Of a stretch of 64,000 bases of DNA, positions 37,546 to 45,691 are shown piece after piece. This DNA is from Candidatus Saccharicenans sp. (lineage in GTDB: Bacteria > Acidobacteriota > Aminicenantia > Aminicenantales > Saccharicenantaceae). A program made the position numbers and the translations under genes. Below the pieces are notes generated by a model. The model was not told where the DNA came from and searched no databases. It saw nothing but the letters and a program-made list of their open reading frames with translations. The stretch spans positions 520,677 through 584,676 of the forward strand of contig JASEIU010000001.1 of NCBI GenBank assembly GCA_030017715.1, written 5' to 3'. The stretch's first letter is position 1. Each line of letters starts with the position of its first letter.

Positions 37546-37574
37546 TTGACTGAAAAGGGGCTTTTCTGTATATT
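37546..37574 (+). promoter_or_regulatory. Sigma-70 promoter of the tRNA-Ala gene
   Basis: TTGACT (37546-37551), a 17-nt spacer and TATATT (37569-37574), placed 13 nt before the first tRNA base. Near consensus. Confidence 0.8.
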
Positions 37575-37586
37575 ATTTAGGCACGT

Positions 37587-37662
37587 GGGGCTGTAGCTCA
37601 GTTGGGAGAGTACGTGACTGGCAGTCACGGGGTCGCCGGTTCGAGCCCGGTCAGCTCCACCA
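37587..37662 (+). tRNA. tRNA-Ala (anticodon GGC)
   Basis: 76 nt with encoded CCA. The acceptor stem GGGGCTG pairs with CAGCTCC and contains the G3-U70 wobble that marks alanine tRNAs. The D arm reads GCTCAGTTGGGAGAGT. The anticodon stem CGTGA/TCACG encloses the loop CTGGCAG, giving anticodon GGC. The T arm reads CGCCGGTTCGAGCCCGG. Seven T residues follow the CCA directly. Its promoter lies just upstream. Confidence 0.97.
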
Positions 37663-37837
37663 TTTTTTTATAACCGGATTTCCCATCCCGAACTTAAACC
37701 CCCGACCATGGTCAGGCCGACCGGGTCGCCATTCATTTCAGGCAGTGCTCCGGGCGAGTTGCCGGGCTGACCTCTGGCCTGCCGGGCAGCTCTTTAGTGT
37801 CAGGCCTTGCCTTGACTGCCCCTGTTTTTGCGAAAAA

Positions 37838-38848
37838 TCAGGTGTCCGGTCTGGTTTCTGACAGCTTCATTTTTTGCTTGCCGGCCAGCATCATGATGAC
37901 GGTAATCAGGGCAAAAACCACTTTGCGGGCGCGTCTGACCAGACCCAGGCTCAACCCGACAGCTGCCGGATAGCCAACGGTGGTAGCGGCCAGCAGACTG
38001 GCTCCCTCAGCTGCGCCCCACTGGCCTGGAACCAGGAAGAAGGCGGTGTTGATGATCACCACGAACACGGACATAAACAACACCTTTACCAGGGGGGCGG
38101 GCCAGTTCAGGGCCCGGACAATCACGTAGACCTCCAGCACTCCCAGCCAGCGCGAGGCAAAGTGCAGGAAAAAAGCCGCGGCCAATTTTAGCCTGGAATG
38201 TCTGAAAAGGGTGCGCATGTTGCGGTCGAACTGCCTCAGGATTTCTTCCTTTTCCAGAAACCATTGCCGGCCCCGGGGGAAGATCCGGGCCAGGCGGTGC
38301 AGAATTCCATGCACTCCCTTTAGCTGCAGGATGATCATGACTGTAATGACGATGGTAATGCTGACCAGAACTATCAAGCCGGAGATTTTATATTTTTCCG
38401 GAATTTTCAGGTAGATGAAGGAAATGAAAAGCCCGGAGGTGAGAAAGACCAGAGAGGCAAATGATTCTATCGTCTTGTCGAAAATGATCCCGGGAATTCC
38501 TTCCCGGAAGGGACAGTACCGCCTGATGATAACAGCCCGGGCGGCTTCACCCCCGACGTTGGCCGACATGGGCACCAGGGTGGTGATGCCGTCAGCCATT
38601 ATTCTGGCTCTCAGCAGGGTTCCGAATGGAATGGGCTGGAAAGCGCTCTGGACTATGGCCCAGGCCGCCGACTGCAGGAAAATCCAGCCCAGGGCTATCA
38701 GGCAGGTTAGAATAAAATAATAACCTACCTGGCGGAGGTTGACCCAGACCTCTTCCGGACCGACCCGGTGAATAAGAACAGCCAGCAGCAGAAAACCCAG
38801 GGCGGTCAGAATAATTCTGGTCAGCCGCTTTTTATTTTTATTGTTCAT
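37838..38848 (-). CDS. Flippase-like / LPG synthase transmembrane-domain protein (UPF0104)
   Basis: 336 residues with about eight transmembrane helices. The signature FGTLLRARIMADGITTLVPMSANVGGEAARAVIIRRYCPFREGIPGIIFDKTIESFASLVFLTSGL matches the lysylphosphatidylglycerol synthetase TM region / UPF0104 family (the block with conserved Gly-Glu and the D-x-x-x-E motif). The late FFLVPGQWGAAEGASLLAATTVGYPAAVGLSLGLVRRARKVVFALITV is also typical. Members move or build membrane lipids; the exact substrate is unknown. No catalytic aminoacyl-transferase domain is attached. It appears to be monocistronic, with a weak ribosome site. Confidence 0.85.
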   Translation of the reverse strand: MNNKNKKRLTRIILTALGFLLLAVLIHRVGPEEVWVNLRQVGYYFILTCLIALGWIFLQSAAWAIVQSAFQPIPFGTLLRARIMADGITTLVPMSANVGGEAARAVIIRRYCPFREGIPGIIFDKTIESFASLVFLTSGLFISFIYLKIPEKYKISGLIVLVSITIVITVMIILQLKGVHGILHRLARIFPRGRQWFLEKEEILRQFDRNMRTLFRHSRLKLAAAFFLHFASRWLGVLEVYVIVRALNWPAPLVKVLFMSVFVVIINTAFFLVPGQWGAAEGASLLAATTVGYPAAVGLSLGLVRRARKVVFALITVIMMLAGKQKMKLSETRPDT

Positions 38849-39163
38849 TTATTCATTATCGCAGCTAAGCTTGATTCTCCCGGTCTTCTGACTCCGGAGC
38901 CCGGGGCAGGTTATCTTCTTTAATCTTGCTCATCTCTTAAGTTTCAATCCTGGCCCGCGACCCGGAGCTGAAATCCCGGTCAAAATATAATTTCAATAAG
39001 TATAAGACAAGGCTGGAGGGCTGTCAAAATCAGGCCGGATTTCCGGCCGGGGGCCGTTTCTCGGTTTCCGGGGCGGGGCAGAAACGAAATTAAAGACAAT
39101 TCGGTTTCTGCCGGGCTTTTGGTCTCAAAGACCCGTCTGGCCGGATTATCCTGTTTTCTTTTT
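38849..39163. other. Gene-free stretch
   Basis: About 315 nt between the flippase-like gene and the 3' end of the M6 protease gene. It contains no open frame with a ribosome site and no structured element I can support. Confidence 0.4.
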
Positions 39164-41254
39164 TTATAAACTAATGGTAAGACGGCTTTCGGCTTTAATC
39201 TCGGGCTGGCTCTCGGATGAGACCCGGAGCACCAGGATCGCCTGTTTCGAGCAGTTTTCTCCGGGCAGGACGTAAACAGAGATTTCTTTTTCCCGGCCGA
39301 AGGGCACCGCTACCAGGCTGTTGGCCAGTTTTGCCTGCCAGCCTTCTCCTTCCACCGAGAGGCTCAAACGATACAGGTCCTGATTCACCAGTCCGGTCAC
39401 GACGGATGGATGGACTGCCGGGTCGATCGGAGCCGGAGTGCCTGTATTCTTTATCAAAAATGGAATGCGGAGCAAGTCCTGTTTCCTGGCCTGTTTTGAT
39501 TTAAGGGCGGGGCGCGGAGCTTTGACCTGGAGCCCCCTTTTCTGGGGGCCGGGACCATCGAGGGAGCGGACGGCCAGAGTGTAGGACAGGATGCCGTCTT
39601 TATTGCTTTTCAGGTCAACCACATAAAACTGGAGGCGGTTGGGCTCATCGCGGTATTCATACCGACTCCCCGAATCCGGTCCGGCATGGAAAAGAGCGTC
39701 GTTAAGCTGCCGGTAATCGGCGATAGTCCGCATGACCTTCTCGCCGGCGGGGCTTATGTAGTCAACCTGATTTATGTCTTCCGGATGAGCGTCAATCACC
39801 CAGATGTAGCTGTTGAAGGCATTCGGGCCGCCGTTGTTTCCACGCAGGTTGTCCTTGTTCCTGGCGATCAGAACGCCGCTGTCGGAACAGAAGGAATCAA
39901 AGCCTATCCGCTGGACCACTTCCATTGAGTAAAAATTATAATTAGGGATTCCCGGAGAAAGTGGGTTGGCGGCCGGGTCGTCGGGGGGAGTCCGGTCGCC
40001 GGGGTCAGAGCCGTCAAGTCTGACCACCAGGCCGGTGTAAGTGCCGGGGAGAGGGTCCACCGCCCGGGCGGTAACTTCTGCCACCACCAGCCCTGAACTG
40101 GCCAGCCCTTCCCGGCTGAGCGTCAGAAGCTGGCCCTCGCCGATGAAGCCACAGGCCATTCGGTTTCTGATCATCAGTCCTGGGGGCCCGGCGGCGCCGG
40201 CCACGGGAGGCACGACCCAGCGCTGGTGGGGACCGCCGGGTCCGTTGAAGCAACCCCTGTCCATCAGGTCCCAGGTTCCGACGGCTGCCCGTCGGTAGGG
40301 CTGAACATAAGGATTATTGTTGAGGTCTGGCAGACGGAAGGCGAAATGTCCCAGCTCATGGGCAATCGTGCCCGAATTTTCTCCCTGGCGCATGGAAGAA
40401 AGACCCCACTGCTGGGAGCCGGCTAACCAGCTGGTCCATTCGACATAGCGGGTGGGCACCCAGCGCGGCATTTCTGGATTCGGATTGCCCCACTCAGGCG
40501 GGATCTCATCCTTACTCTTGAATTTCATCAGGCCGAATTCCATCCAGACGCCGGTTTCATCGTATCCGGCATAAATCCGGAGAATAGCGTCATATTCCTT
40601 TCTCAGGTCCCGGCCGATATCATTAACCCAGAGCTGGTCGCAGTCTCTTTCCAGGCGGCCGGCGGCTTCGCTTCCGTCGGGGGTGTATTTATTCTGTCCG
40701 TATTCGTTGAGGCCATACCACCAGTAAGGTTTCGGCAGGCGGTATGGGCCGTAGGCATCAACCTGAGTAATTCCGAATTTTCCTCTGGAGATTTCCATCC
40801 AGTAGTGATGGATATTCAGACCGCGGTTGTGCGGAGTCGGTCTGGTGAAAAAGTCGGCGTAAAACTGCGGGACCTGCTCGCGTGGAATAGGGTCTATCCG
40901 GGGATTGCCAAACGGGTCAGAACCCTTCGGCCTGGTGATCACAAACGGCTGGTCGGGAAAATCGACGGCCACCACCGCCAGCTTGAACCCGCGCTCTGGT
41001 TTGAGCGTGGGGTCGCCCCAGTTTTTTCCAGGAAGCGGCCGGTAATCAGCCCAGGTCATCTCGTCCTGATCCTGGACTCTCTGGGGGTCGATCGGCGGTG
41101 GCAGCTGGGAGCGGGGGCTGTCGGAGAAAAGCAGAGGAGAGACCAGGATAACCGCTGTCAGCAGAAAAATTGAAAAGAAAATATGCGGGAAAAGTTTTCC
41201 CGCCCGGGACGGGCGTTTTTTTCCTTTATGTGAAATTTTCGCCTGAAAGGACAT
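39164..41254 (-). CDS. Exported M6 family metalloprotease
   Basis: 696 residues from MSFQAKISHKG, with AGGAGG just upstream; an in-frame start 33 nt earlier lacks a site. A signal anchor lies at about residues 21-40. The protease domain carries GTIAHELGHFAFRLPDLNNNPY, an HExxH zinc motif followed at the expected distance by an Asp ligand, characteristic of immune inhibitor A (M6) enzymes. Preceding markers are FKLAVVAVDFPDQPF and HHYWMEISRGKFGITQVDAYGPYRLP. The C-terminal ~200 residues look like beta-sandwich (CARDB-like) repeats. It probably degrades extracellular protein. Confidence 0.9.
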   Translation of the reverse strand: MSFQAKISHKGKKRPSRAGKLFPHIFFSIFLLTAVILVSPLLFSDSPRSQLPPPIDPQRVQDQDEMTWADYRPLPGKNWGDPTLKPERGFKLAVVAVDFPDQPFVITRPKGSDPFGNPRIDPIPREQVPQFYADFFTRPTPHNRGLNIHHYWMEISRGKFGITQVDAYGPYRLPKPYWWYGLNEYGQNKYTPDGSEAAGRLERDCDQLWVNDIGRDLRKEYDAILRIYAGYDETGVWMEFGLMKFKSKDEIPPEWGNPNPEMPRWVPTRYVEWTSWLAGSQQWGLSSMRQGENSGTIAHELGHFAFRLPDLNNNPYVQPYRRAAVGTWDLMDRGCFNGPGGPHQRWVVPPVAGAAGPPGLMIRNRMACGFIGEGQLLTLSREGLASSGLVVAEVTARAVDPLPGTYTGLVVRLDGSDPGDRTPPDDPAANPLSPGIPNYNFYSMEVVQRIGFDSFCSDSGVLIARNKDNLRGNNGGPNAFNSYIWVIDAHPEDINQVDYISPAGEKVMRTIADYRQLNDALFHAGPDSGSRYEYRDEPNRLQFYVVDLKSNKDGILSYTLAVRSLDGPGPQKRGLQVKAPRPALKSKQARKQDLLRIPFLIKNTGTPAPIDPAVHPSVVTGLVNQDLYRLSLSVEGEGWQAKLANSLVAVPFGREKEISVYVLPGENCSKQAILVLRVSSESQPEIKAESRLTISL

Positions 41255-41300
41255 GATTACCTCCTGAAATGAAAATTCTATCAGCACTATTCTCAGCTAA

Positions 41301-41328
41301 GATATATTAGATATCAGCTTGAGGTCAA
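41301..41328 (-). promoter_or_regulatory. Probable promoter of the M6 protease gene
   Basis: On the minus strand, TTGACC (41323-41328), a 16-nt spacer and TATATC (41301-41306), about 47 nt upstream of the ATG. Confidence 0.45.
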
Positions 41329-41636
41329 GGAAGATTTTTCGGGGAAGATGACCAGGGGCTGGCCATGTTCGTTAATTTTATGAAGAAGCGATTCCAGGGC
41401 CTGAAGGCAATTATCGGTGCCCGGGCAAGCTGTCGCCCGGAATCCCGCGCTTCAACTCAACGAATCCGGAGCGATAAAGAATATGGATTGCTGTTCAATT
41501 CTGGCGCGGGTTCTGCAAAGCGAGCTCTGAAGGTATCAAATCCAGATTTATTTGCCAAAAACGACGGACGTTAAACACGCTTTTTTCGCGGGGAGTCTGT
41601 GTTCTGGCTGGCGTCAGGAAACTCGTCCGGCTGGTC
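41329..41636. other. Gene-free stretch
   Basis: About 300 nt between the M6 protease promoter and the frameshifted membrane gene. A 69-codon open frame at 41365 has Arg/Ser-rich sequence with no domain or ribosome site. I see no RNA structure I can name. Confidence 0.35.
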
Positions 41637-41973
41637 ATGATAAGCCTGCCGGGGCCGACCGGCCAGAATGGATCATTTTTGGCGGGTATGGTTTTAGTGC
41701 TGGCGGGTTCTGTTCTTTATCTGATTTTTATTCAGAGCCTGAATATCTGGATGGCGCGGGAAAAAAAGTCACAGGCATCCGTTAATTTCCTTTGGAATTC
41801 ATGCGGCCGGGCTGCCGGTCGCTTTTCTGCTAATGCCGGAAGAGGCGCTGGAGTTTTTTACCCTGGGACCTTTAATTTTAATGTTAATTTTATTTCTGGC
41901 CGGGGCTATTCCTGCTGCTCATTATATGTTGCTGGACTGGCGTCTGGCCGCCAGGGAGACTGCCAGTTCTTAA
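41637..41973 (+). pseudogene. Small membrane-protein gene interrupted by a frameshift at a run of seven A
   Basis: The first frame gives MISLPGPTGQNGSFLAG... with one strong helix (GMVLVLAGSVLYLIFI) up to WMAREKK. After the A7 run at 41761-41767, the hydrophobic coding pattern continues in the +1 frame: GLPVAFLLMPEEALEFFTLGPL, then LILMLILFLAGAIPA and HYMLLDWRLAARE, stopping at 41971-41973. Joined, the product would be ~112 residues with three helices. The ribosome site is weak and I do not recognise the family. A sequencing error, a true null mutation or programmed slippage would all look like this. Confidence 0.5.
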
Positions 41974-41983
41974 AGGTCAAGCG

Positions 41984-42016
41984 AAAAAAAAGGGGGGCTG
42001 GCAGGAGCCAGCCCCC
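41984..42016 (-). terminator. Rho-independent terminator of the perR-dfx-prx operon
   Basis: A perfect 10-bp stem (GGGGGCTGGC paired with GCCAGCCCCC around loop AGGA, 41993-42016). Read on the minus strand it is followed by eight U residues (A run at 41984-41991). It lies 25 nt after the peroxiredoxin stop. Confidence 0.9.
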
Positions 42017-42041
42017 GGCTTTCTCAGGTTTTTGCCCTTAA

Positions 42042-42695
42042 TCACACCTTTTTATGGCAGAACCACCAATCAAAGCATTCGTACTGTTTATGACGTTCCT
42101 TAGCAGTCTTGATGTCGGACGGCGGGGGAACGATCACCCGGTCCTTGATCAATTCGTTATTGGGCCAGTTAGCGGGCATGGCCACATCATGTTTGTCGGA
42201 CACCTGGAAGGCTTCCAGCACCCTGAGGATTTCTGAAATGTTGCGGCCGACTTCAGCCGGATAGTAGAGAATCAGGCGGATTATGCCTTCAGGATCGATG
42301 ATGTAGACCGCCCGGATAGTTTTGGCGCCGCCTCCGGGATGGAGCATACCCATTTTCAGGGCCACCTTGCCCATGTCGTCGGCAATAACCGGGAAGGGAA
42401 TTTCCACTTTCAGCTCTTTTTCGATCCATTCCACCCACTTGATGTGACTGAAAATCTGGTCCACCGACAGACCCAGAAGTTCGGCGTTGAGCTTCTGGAA
42501 CTGGCTGTAATTCTTAGCGAAGGAGACGAATTCCGTGGTGCAGACGGGGGTGAAATCAGCCGGATGGCTGAACAGAACCAGCCATTTTCCGGCATAGTCT
42601 TTCGGCAGGACTTTCTTGCCGTGAGTGGTCTGAACTTCCATCTCCGGAAGTTTTTCCCCGATTAATAGCATGCCTTTGGTTTCGTTGTGTTCCAT
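42042..42695 (-). CDS. Peroxiredoxin, Prx6-type with C-terminal cysteines
   Basis: 217 residues. The peroxidatic Cys is C52 in [14 protein letters not shown]. Two further cysteines, C207 and C213 ([12 protein letters not shown]), sit at the same positions as in the archaeal Aeropyrum-type thiol peroxidase, where they take part in the disulfide relay. It reduces H2O2 and organic peroxides to water or alcohol, drawing electrons from an unidentified thiol donor. AGGAGG precedes the ATG. It is the last gene of the perR-dfx-prx operon, 35 nt after dfx, and handles the peroxide made by superoxide reductase. Confidence 0.96.
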   Translation of the reverse strand: MEHNETKGMLLIGEKLPEMEVQTTHGKKVLPKDYAGKWLVLFSHPADFTPVCTTEFVSFAKNYSQFQKLNAELLGLSVDQIFSHIKWVEWIEKELKVEIPFPVIADDMGKVALKMGMLHPGGGAKTIRAVYIIDPEGIIRLILYYPAEVGRNISEILRVLEAFQVSDKHDVAMPANWPNNELIKDRVIVPPPSDIKTAKERHKQYECFDWWFCHKKV

Positions 42696-42730
42696 GGTTT
42701 ACCTCCTATATTTTTTTATTTTTAATTAAC

Positions 42731-43114
42731 TTAGTTTTTATTTTCCCAGAGCAGGTGAATATTGCAGTATTCGCGAGCCAGGACATGTTCGGCTTCGACC
42801 GGGAAGAAAGCTTCCGGTCGGTCGCCGGGCTTGAGTTCCTGTCGGTAGACCCTGCCGTCAGCGATGAGCTCAATCCATTCGATGTAGTGTTTCTCTTCCA
42901 TCGGGTGGGCCATATTCTGGCCGACTTTGACCAGATAACCGCCGCTGACCTTTTCAATGTAGGGGACATGTTTTTCCTGGCTGGTATCGGCGGTTCTGGC
43001 TTCCATGTAAACCATATCCTGACCGCAGCAAACCAGGGTGCCCGGTCCTTCGTGGAGAACTTCCACGATGTTGCCGCATTTCAGGCACTTGTAAATTCCG
43101 TATTTTTTAGCCAT
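42731..43114 (-). CDS. dfx: Desulfoferrodoxin (2Fe superoxide reductase)
   Basis: 127 residues from [10 protein letters not shown], with GGGAGG upstream. Both iron centres are complete: the rubredoxin-like centre I uses C10, C13, C29 and C30, and the catalytic centre II uses H49, H70, H76, H120 and C117, with the conserved E47-K48 pair before H49. It reduces superoxide to hydrogen peroxide without making O2, the typical defence of anaerobes. The start overlaps the perR stop by eight bases, and the peroxiredoxin that removes its product follows directly. Confidence 0.97.
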   Translation of the reverse strand: MAKKYGIYKCLKCGNIVEVLHEGPGTLVCCGQDMVYMEARTADTSQEKHVPYIEKVSGGYLVKVGQNMAHPMEEKHYIEWIELIADGRVYRQELKPGDRPEAFFPVEAEHVLAREYCNIHLLWENKN

Positions 43115-43571
43115 ATTTAACCTCCCGGTCATATTTTTTGATTTTAAGACATTCAGGGCAAAGGCCCTTGAGGTTTAAATGCTTTTCAAAAATTTCAAAT
43201 CCGTCCAGGCTGCCGAGTTTAAGAGATTCGATGTGAATATCAAACACCCGGCCGCAGGCCAGGCATTTAAGATGTCCGTGCCAGGACAGGGTGGCGTCGT
43301 AGCGGGCTTCGTTTTTGTCCATGTTAACCAGCTGGATAATTTTTTTCTCTAAAAAAAGCCGCAGGGTGTTATAGACGGTAGCCGGAGAAATGGCCGGGAT
43401 TTCTTTTTTGATGACTTCATAAATTTCTTCGGCGGTCGGATGGGTGCGCTCGTTGATCAGGTATTCGAATATCTTCAGACGGTAGACCGACATCCTGATG
43501 TCATGCTGGACCAGATACTCGCGCACTTCTTCCAGGCTCCAGCGTTTGGCTCTTATTGTTATGTTTTCCAT
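43107..43571 (-). CDS. perR: Fur-family repressor, probably PerR
   Basis: 154 residues from [11 protein letters not shown], with GAGAG six bases upstream; an ATG two codons earlier is also possible. A winged helix ([30 protein letters not shown]) precedes the dimer domain. Regulatory-metal residues by alignment to B. subtilis PerR are H44, D92, H98, H100 and D111; D111 corresponds to PerR D104, where Fur proteins have Glu, which supports peroxide sensing. Structural zinc cysteines are C103, C106, C138 and C141. It presumably represses its own operon through the palindrome over its promoter. Assignment to PerR rather than Fur is an inference from D111 and the neighbours. Confidence 0.9.
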   Translation of the reverse strand: MENITIRAKRWSLEEVREYLVQHDIRMSVYRLKIFEYLINERTHPTAEEIYEVIKKEIPAISPATVYNTLRLFLEKKIIQLVNMDKNEARYDATLSWHGHLKCLACGRVFDIHIESLKLGSLDGFEIFEKHLNLKGLCPECLKIKKYDREVKYG

Positions 43572-43605
43572 GTTCATCTCTCGACTTAACAATAAAATCA
43601 ATATA

Positions 43606-43650
43606 ATATTATAACATTTATAATATAATAACAATTATAAATATTGTCAA
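43606..43650 (-). promoter_or_regulatory. Promoter of perR-dfx-prx with an overlapping PerR/Fur-type operator
   Basis: On the minus strand a consensus -35 TTGACA (43645-43650), a 17-nt spacer and a -10 TATATT (43622-43627). A perfect inverted repeat, ATATTATAA-CAT-TTATAATAT (43606-43626), covers the -10 element and the expected start point. It closely resembles the PerR box core TTATAAT-N-ATTATAA. The ATG lies about 35 nt downstream. Confidence 0.8.
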
Positions 43651-43888
43651 GTCCTGAAATAGGATTTATTAAAGTTGTTTAATTCCAGAGACAGAGGGCT
43701 GTAAATCGTTTGTCGGCCGGATGAGCCGGCCTGAAATCGGCGGGCTTTTGATTGTCGGGGAGCCGATCGATATGGATTTCTGGATTAATGTCTGGAAAAA
43801 AGCCTGCCGATTGACTGGCCAGACGCCTGGCCTCCAATTTCTATTTTCTGCCGATCGTATTCTCTTACGGTGCCCGGAGGGCGGCGTA

Positions 43889-45391
43889 TTAGCGGCTGTA
43901 ATAATCAATCATCTGTTGAATCGCCCGCTGGCAGACCCGGCAGAATTCCATCTTTGGACTTGAAATCATCAGGCAGTACATCATCGGTCGATAAAGACCC
44001 TTCGAGGCATAGCCGGCACCCTCAAAGGCTCCCACCTTGTCTTCAAGGTTTCTATATTTTTCACGAACCTGCTTGATTTTGGCCTGGATGGCTTTATCCT
44101 TTTGCTGGAACCTGGCCTGGATTTTTTTGATTTCTGATTCTTTGAGACTCTTTTTCCTGGCCTCCTCCAGCGCTCTGTTCATTTCCTGGAAGTCGGCCCG
44201 CCGCTCGGCTTGAAGCTTCTCGATTTCTTCTTGCCCGTATTCCGTCGGGAGGCTGATTCCGGGCGACAGCAGGTCCCGCCACTTCAGATTTTGCGGGTCC
44301 AGCAGAGCGGTGATGTTCGGCTCCAGCGGTTCCACTCCGGCCGGATAAAATTCGTTATAAGCCACGTCGGAAGTGTAATATTCGTCGGCCAGCCCGGCAA
44401 AAGAGTGCCCGAATTCATGCAGGAAGACACTCCGGCTGGCCTGATGGTCGACAGTGGTCAGGCAATAATCGTTGTAAATGCCACCCCCGCCGTATCTTTT
44501 GCTGTTGACCAGGATGACGATGGCGTCATAGGGCACCTGGGCGGCCATTTCTCTCATTAAGAAGCCCTCTTCTGTGAGAAGGTATCGGTCGAGGTCGAAG
44601 GCATTAAAAGAAGCTTTCAGGACGGTGTTCCTGTAAACTTTCTGCCTCGGTTCATCAGGACCGCTTTCCGCCGACGGCCGGAAAACTCCATAAATGTTAA
44701 ACTTATCCTGGTTGCTTTTATATGGTTCTGTTTCCAATAAATATCCGGCAAACTTTTTGACATCGCTTTCGAACTTCTCTCTATCCACGGCCCGGTAGCC
44801 TTCGGCCAGAAAAACCAGGTCCACTCTTTCTGAGGGCGGCCCGTTTTTTCTGACTTCAAAGGTATAATCGCCGGCCGAGATCTCTTCTCGTACATGGTGA
44901 TAATCTTCCGGGTCTATGGTCTCGACGGTCAGAGGACGCAGCAGGTTTTTGCGGTCTCTGACTTCGATAACCAGATTTATTTTATGTTTCGGCCAGGGAA
45001 TGCGCACCGCCCGCTGGAAGACTTTTTTCAGGCCCTTCAGAGCCGGAGTGGTGGTCTTGTATTCTCCGAACTGGCAATCAAAACCGCTGGCATAAATCAG
45101 CCGGTTGCTGGCCACTTCGTAAACTTTCACAAAATAATGGCCGTAGTTGAACGGGTTGGTGAGATTACTGCGGTTTTCCGGCCAGACCGGCTCCTGATAG
45201 ATGCTGTGGACGACCGCCTGCTCGTCCCGGGAGTCGCCGATCAGGTAGAGATTGATCCGCATGGCCCGGTCGAGAAAATGGTCTTCAAACCGCACCGACT
45301 CTTCGGCCGGCAGGGGATGAAAGGCAAAAGTGATCAGAAATAGGGCCGCCAGGAAGGCTCTGGTTGCCCGTCTTTCAAGTCCATTGTGCAT
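43889..45391 (-). CDS. Exported M64 (IgA peptidase) family metallopeptidase
   Basis: 500 residues with a signal peptide (about 8-28, ending near LPAEES). A beta-sandwich N-terminal domain precedes the peptidase: VDLVFLAEGYRAVDREKFESDVKKFAGYLLETEPYKSNQDKFNIYGVF, then VDHQASRSVFLHEFGHSFAGLADEYYTSD with the HExxHxxxGxxDE zinc motif. After it comes a Lys/Glu-rich coiled coil of about 60 residues (EEIEKLQAERRADFQEMNRALEEARKK), an insertion I do not know as typical, then the conserved FEGAGYASKGLYRPMMYCLM and FCRVCQRAIQ. GGAGG precedes the ATG. Monocistronic. Confidence 0.92.
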   Translation of the reverse strand: MHNGLERRATRAFLAALFLITFAFHPLPAEESVRFEDHFLDRAMRINLYLIGDSRDEQAVVHSIYQEPVWPENRSNLTNPFNYGHYFVKVYEVASNRLIYASGFDCQFGEYKTTTPALKGLKKVFQRAVRIPWPKHKINLVIEVRDRKNLLRPLTVETIDPEDYHHVREEISAGDYTFEVRKNGPPSERVDLVFLAEGYRAVDREKFESDVKKFAGYLLETEPYKSNQDKFNIYGVFRPSAESGPDEPRQKVYRNTVLKASFNAFDLDRYLLTEEGFLMREMAAQVPYDAIVILVNSKRYGGGGIYNDYCLTTVDHQASRSVFLHEFGHSFAGLADEYYTSDVAYNEFYPAGVEPLEPNITALLDPQNLKWRDLLSPGISLPTEYGQEEIEKLQAERRADFQEMNRALEEARKKSLKESEIKKIQARFQQKDKAIQAKIKQVREKYRNLEDKVGAFEGAGYASKGLYRPMMYCLMISSPKMEFCRVCQRAIQQMIDYYSR

Positions 45392-45642
45392 GACAAACCT
45401 CCAGTCGATATAACTTTATGATAGCTTTCCTGCCGGGCCGAAAACAAACTGAAAGATAAACAGCCAGGTCGGCTTCGGCCCGAACTTGATTTATAAAACC
45501 GGATTCATTTTTAAGACGAATCGGACATATTAAATCCTGGACTCGAAAAGACCCTTGCTGCCGGCAAAATCAAGGTCACCGCAAGGCGGCCCGGCCTGCT
45601 GGCTCACCCGGCCTTACCGCCGGGCTCCGAGGAACAAGAGCC

Positions 45643-45685
45643 GGCGGTCAACCGGAACGCGGTTTTTCGGCTCCGGTTGACCGCC
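45643..45685 (-). terminator. Long perfect stem-loop after the propeller gene
   Basis: GGCGGTCAACCGGA (45643-45656) pairs perfectly with TCCGGTTGACCGCC (45672-45685) around a 15-nt loop. It starts six bases past the stop codon of the gene ending at 45692. It lacks a U run, so it may be a 3'-end stabilising hairpin rather than an intrinsic terminator. Confidence 0.5.
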
Positions 45686-45691
45686 TGAATT

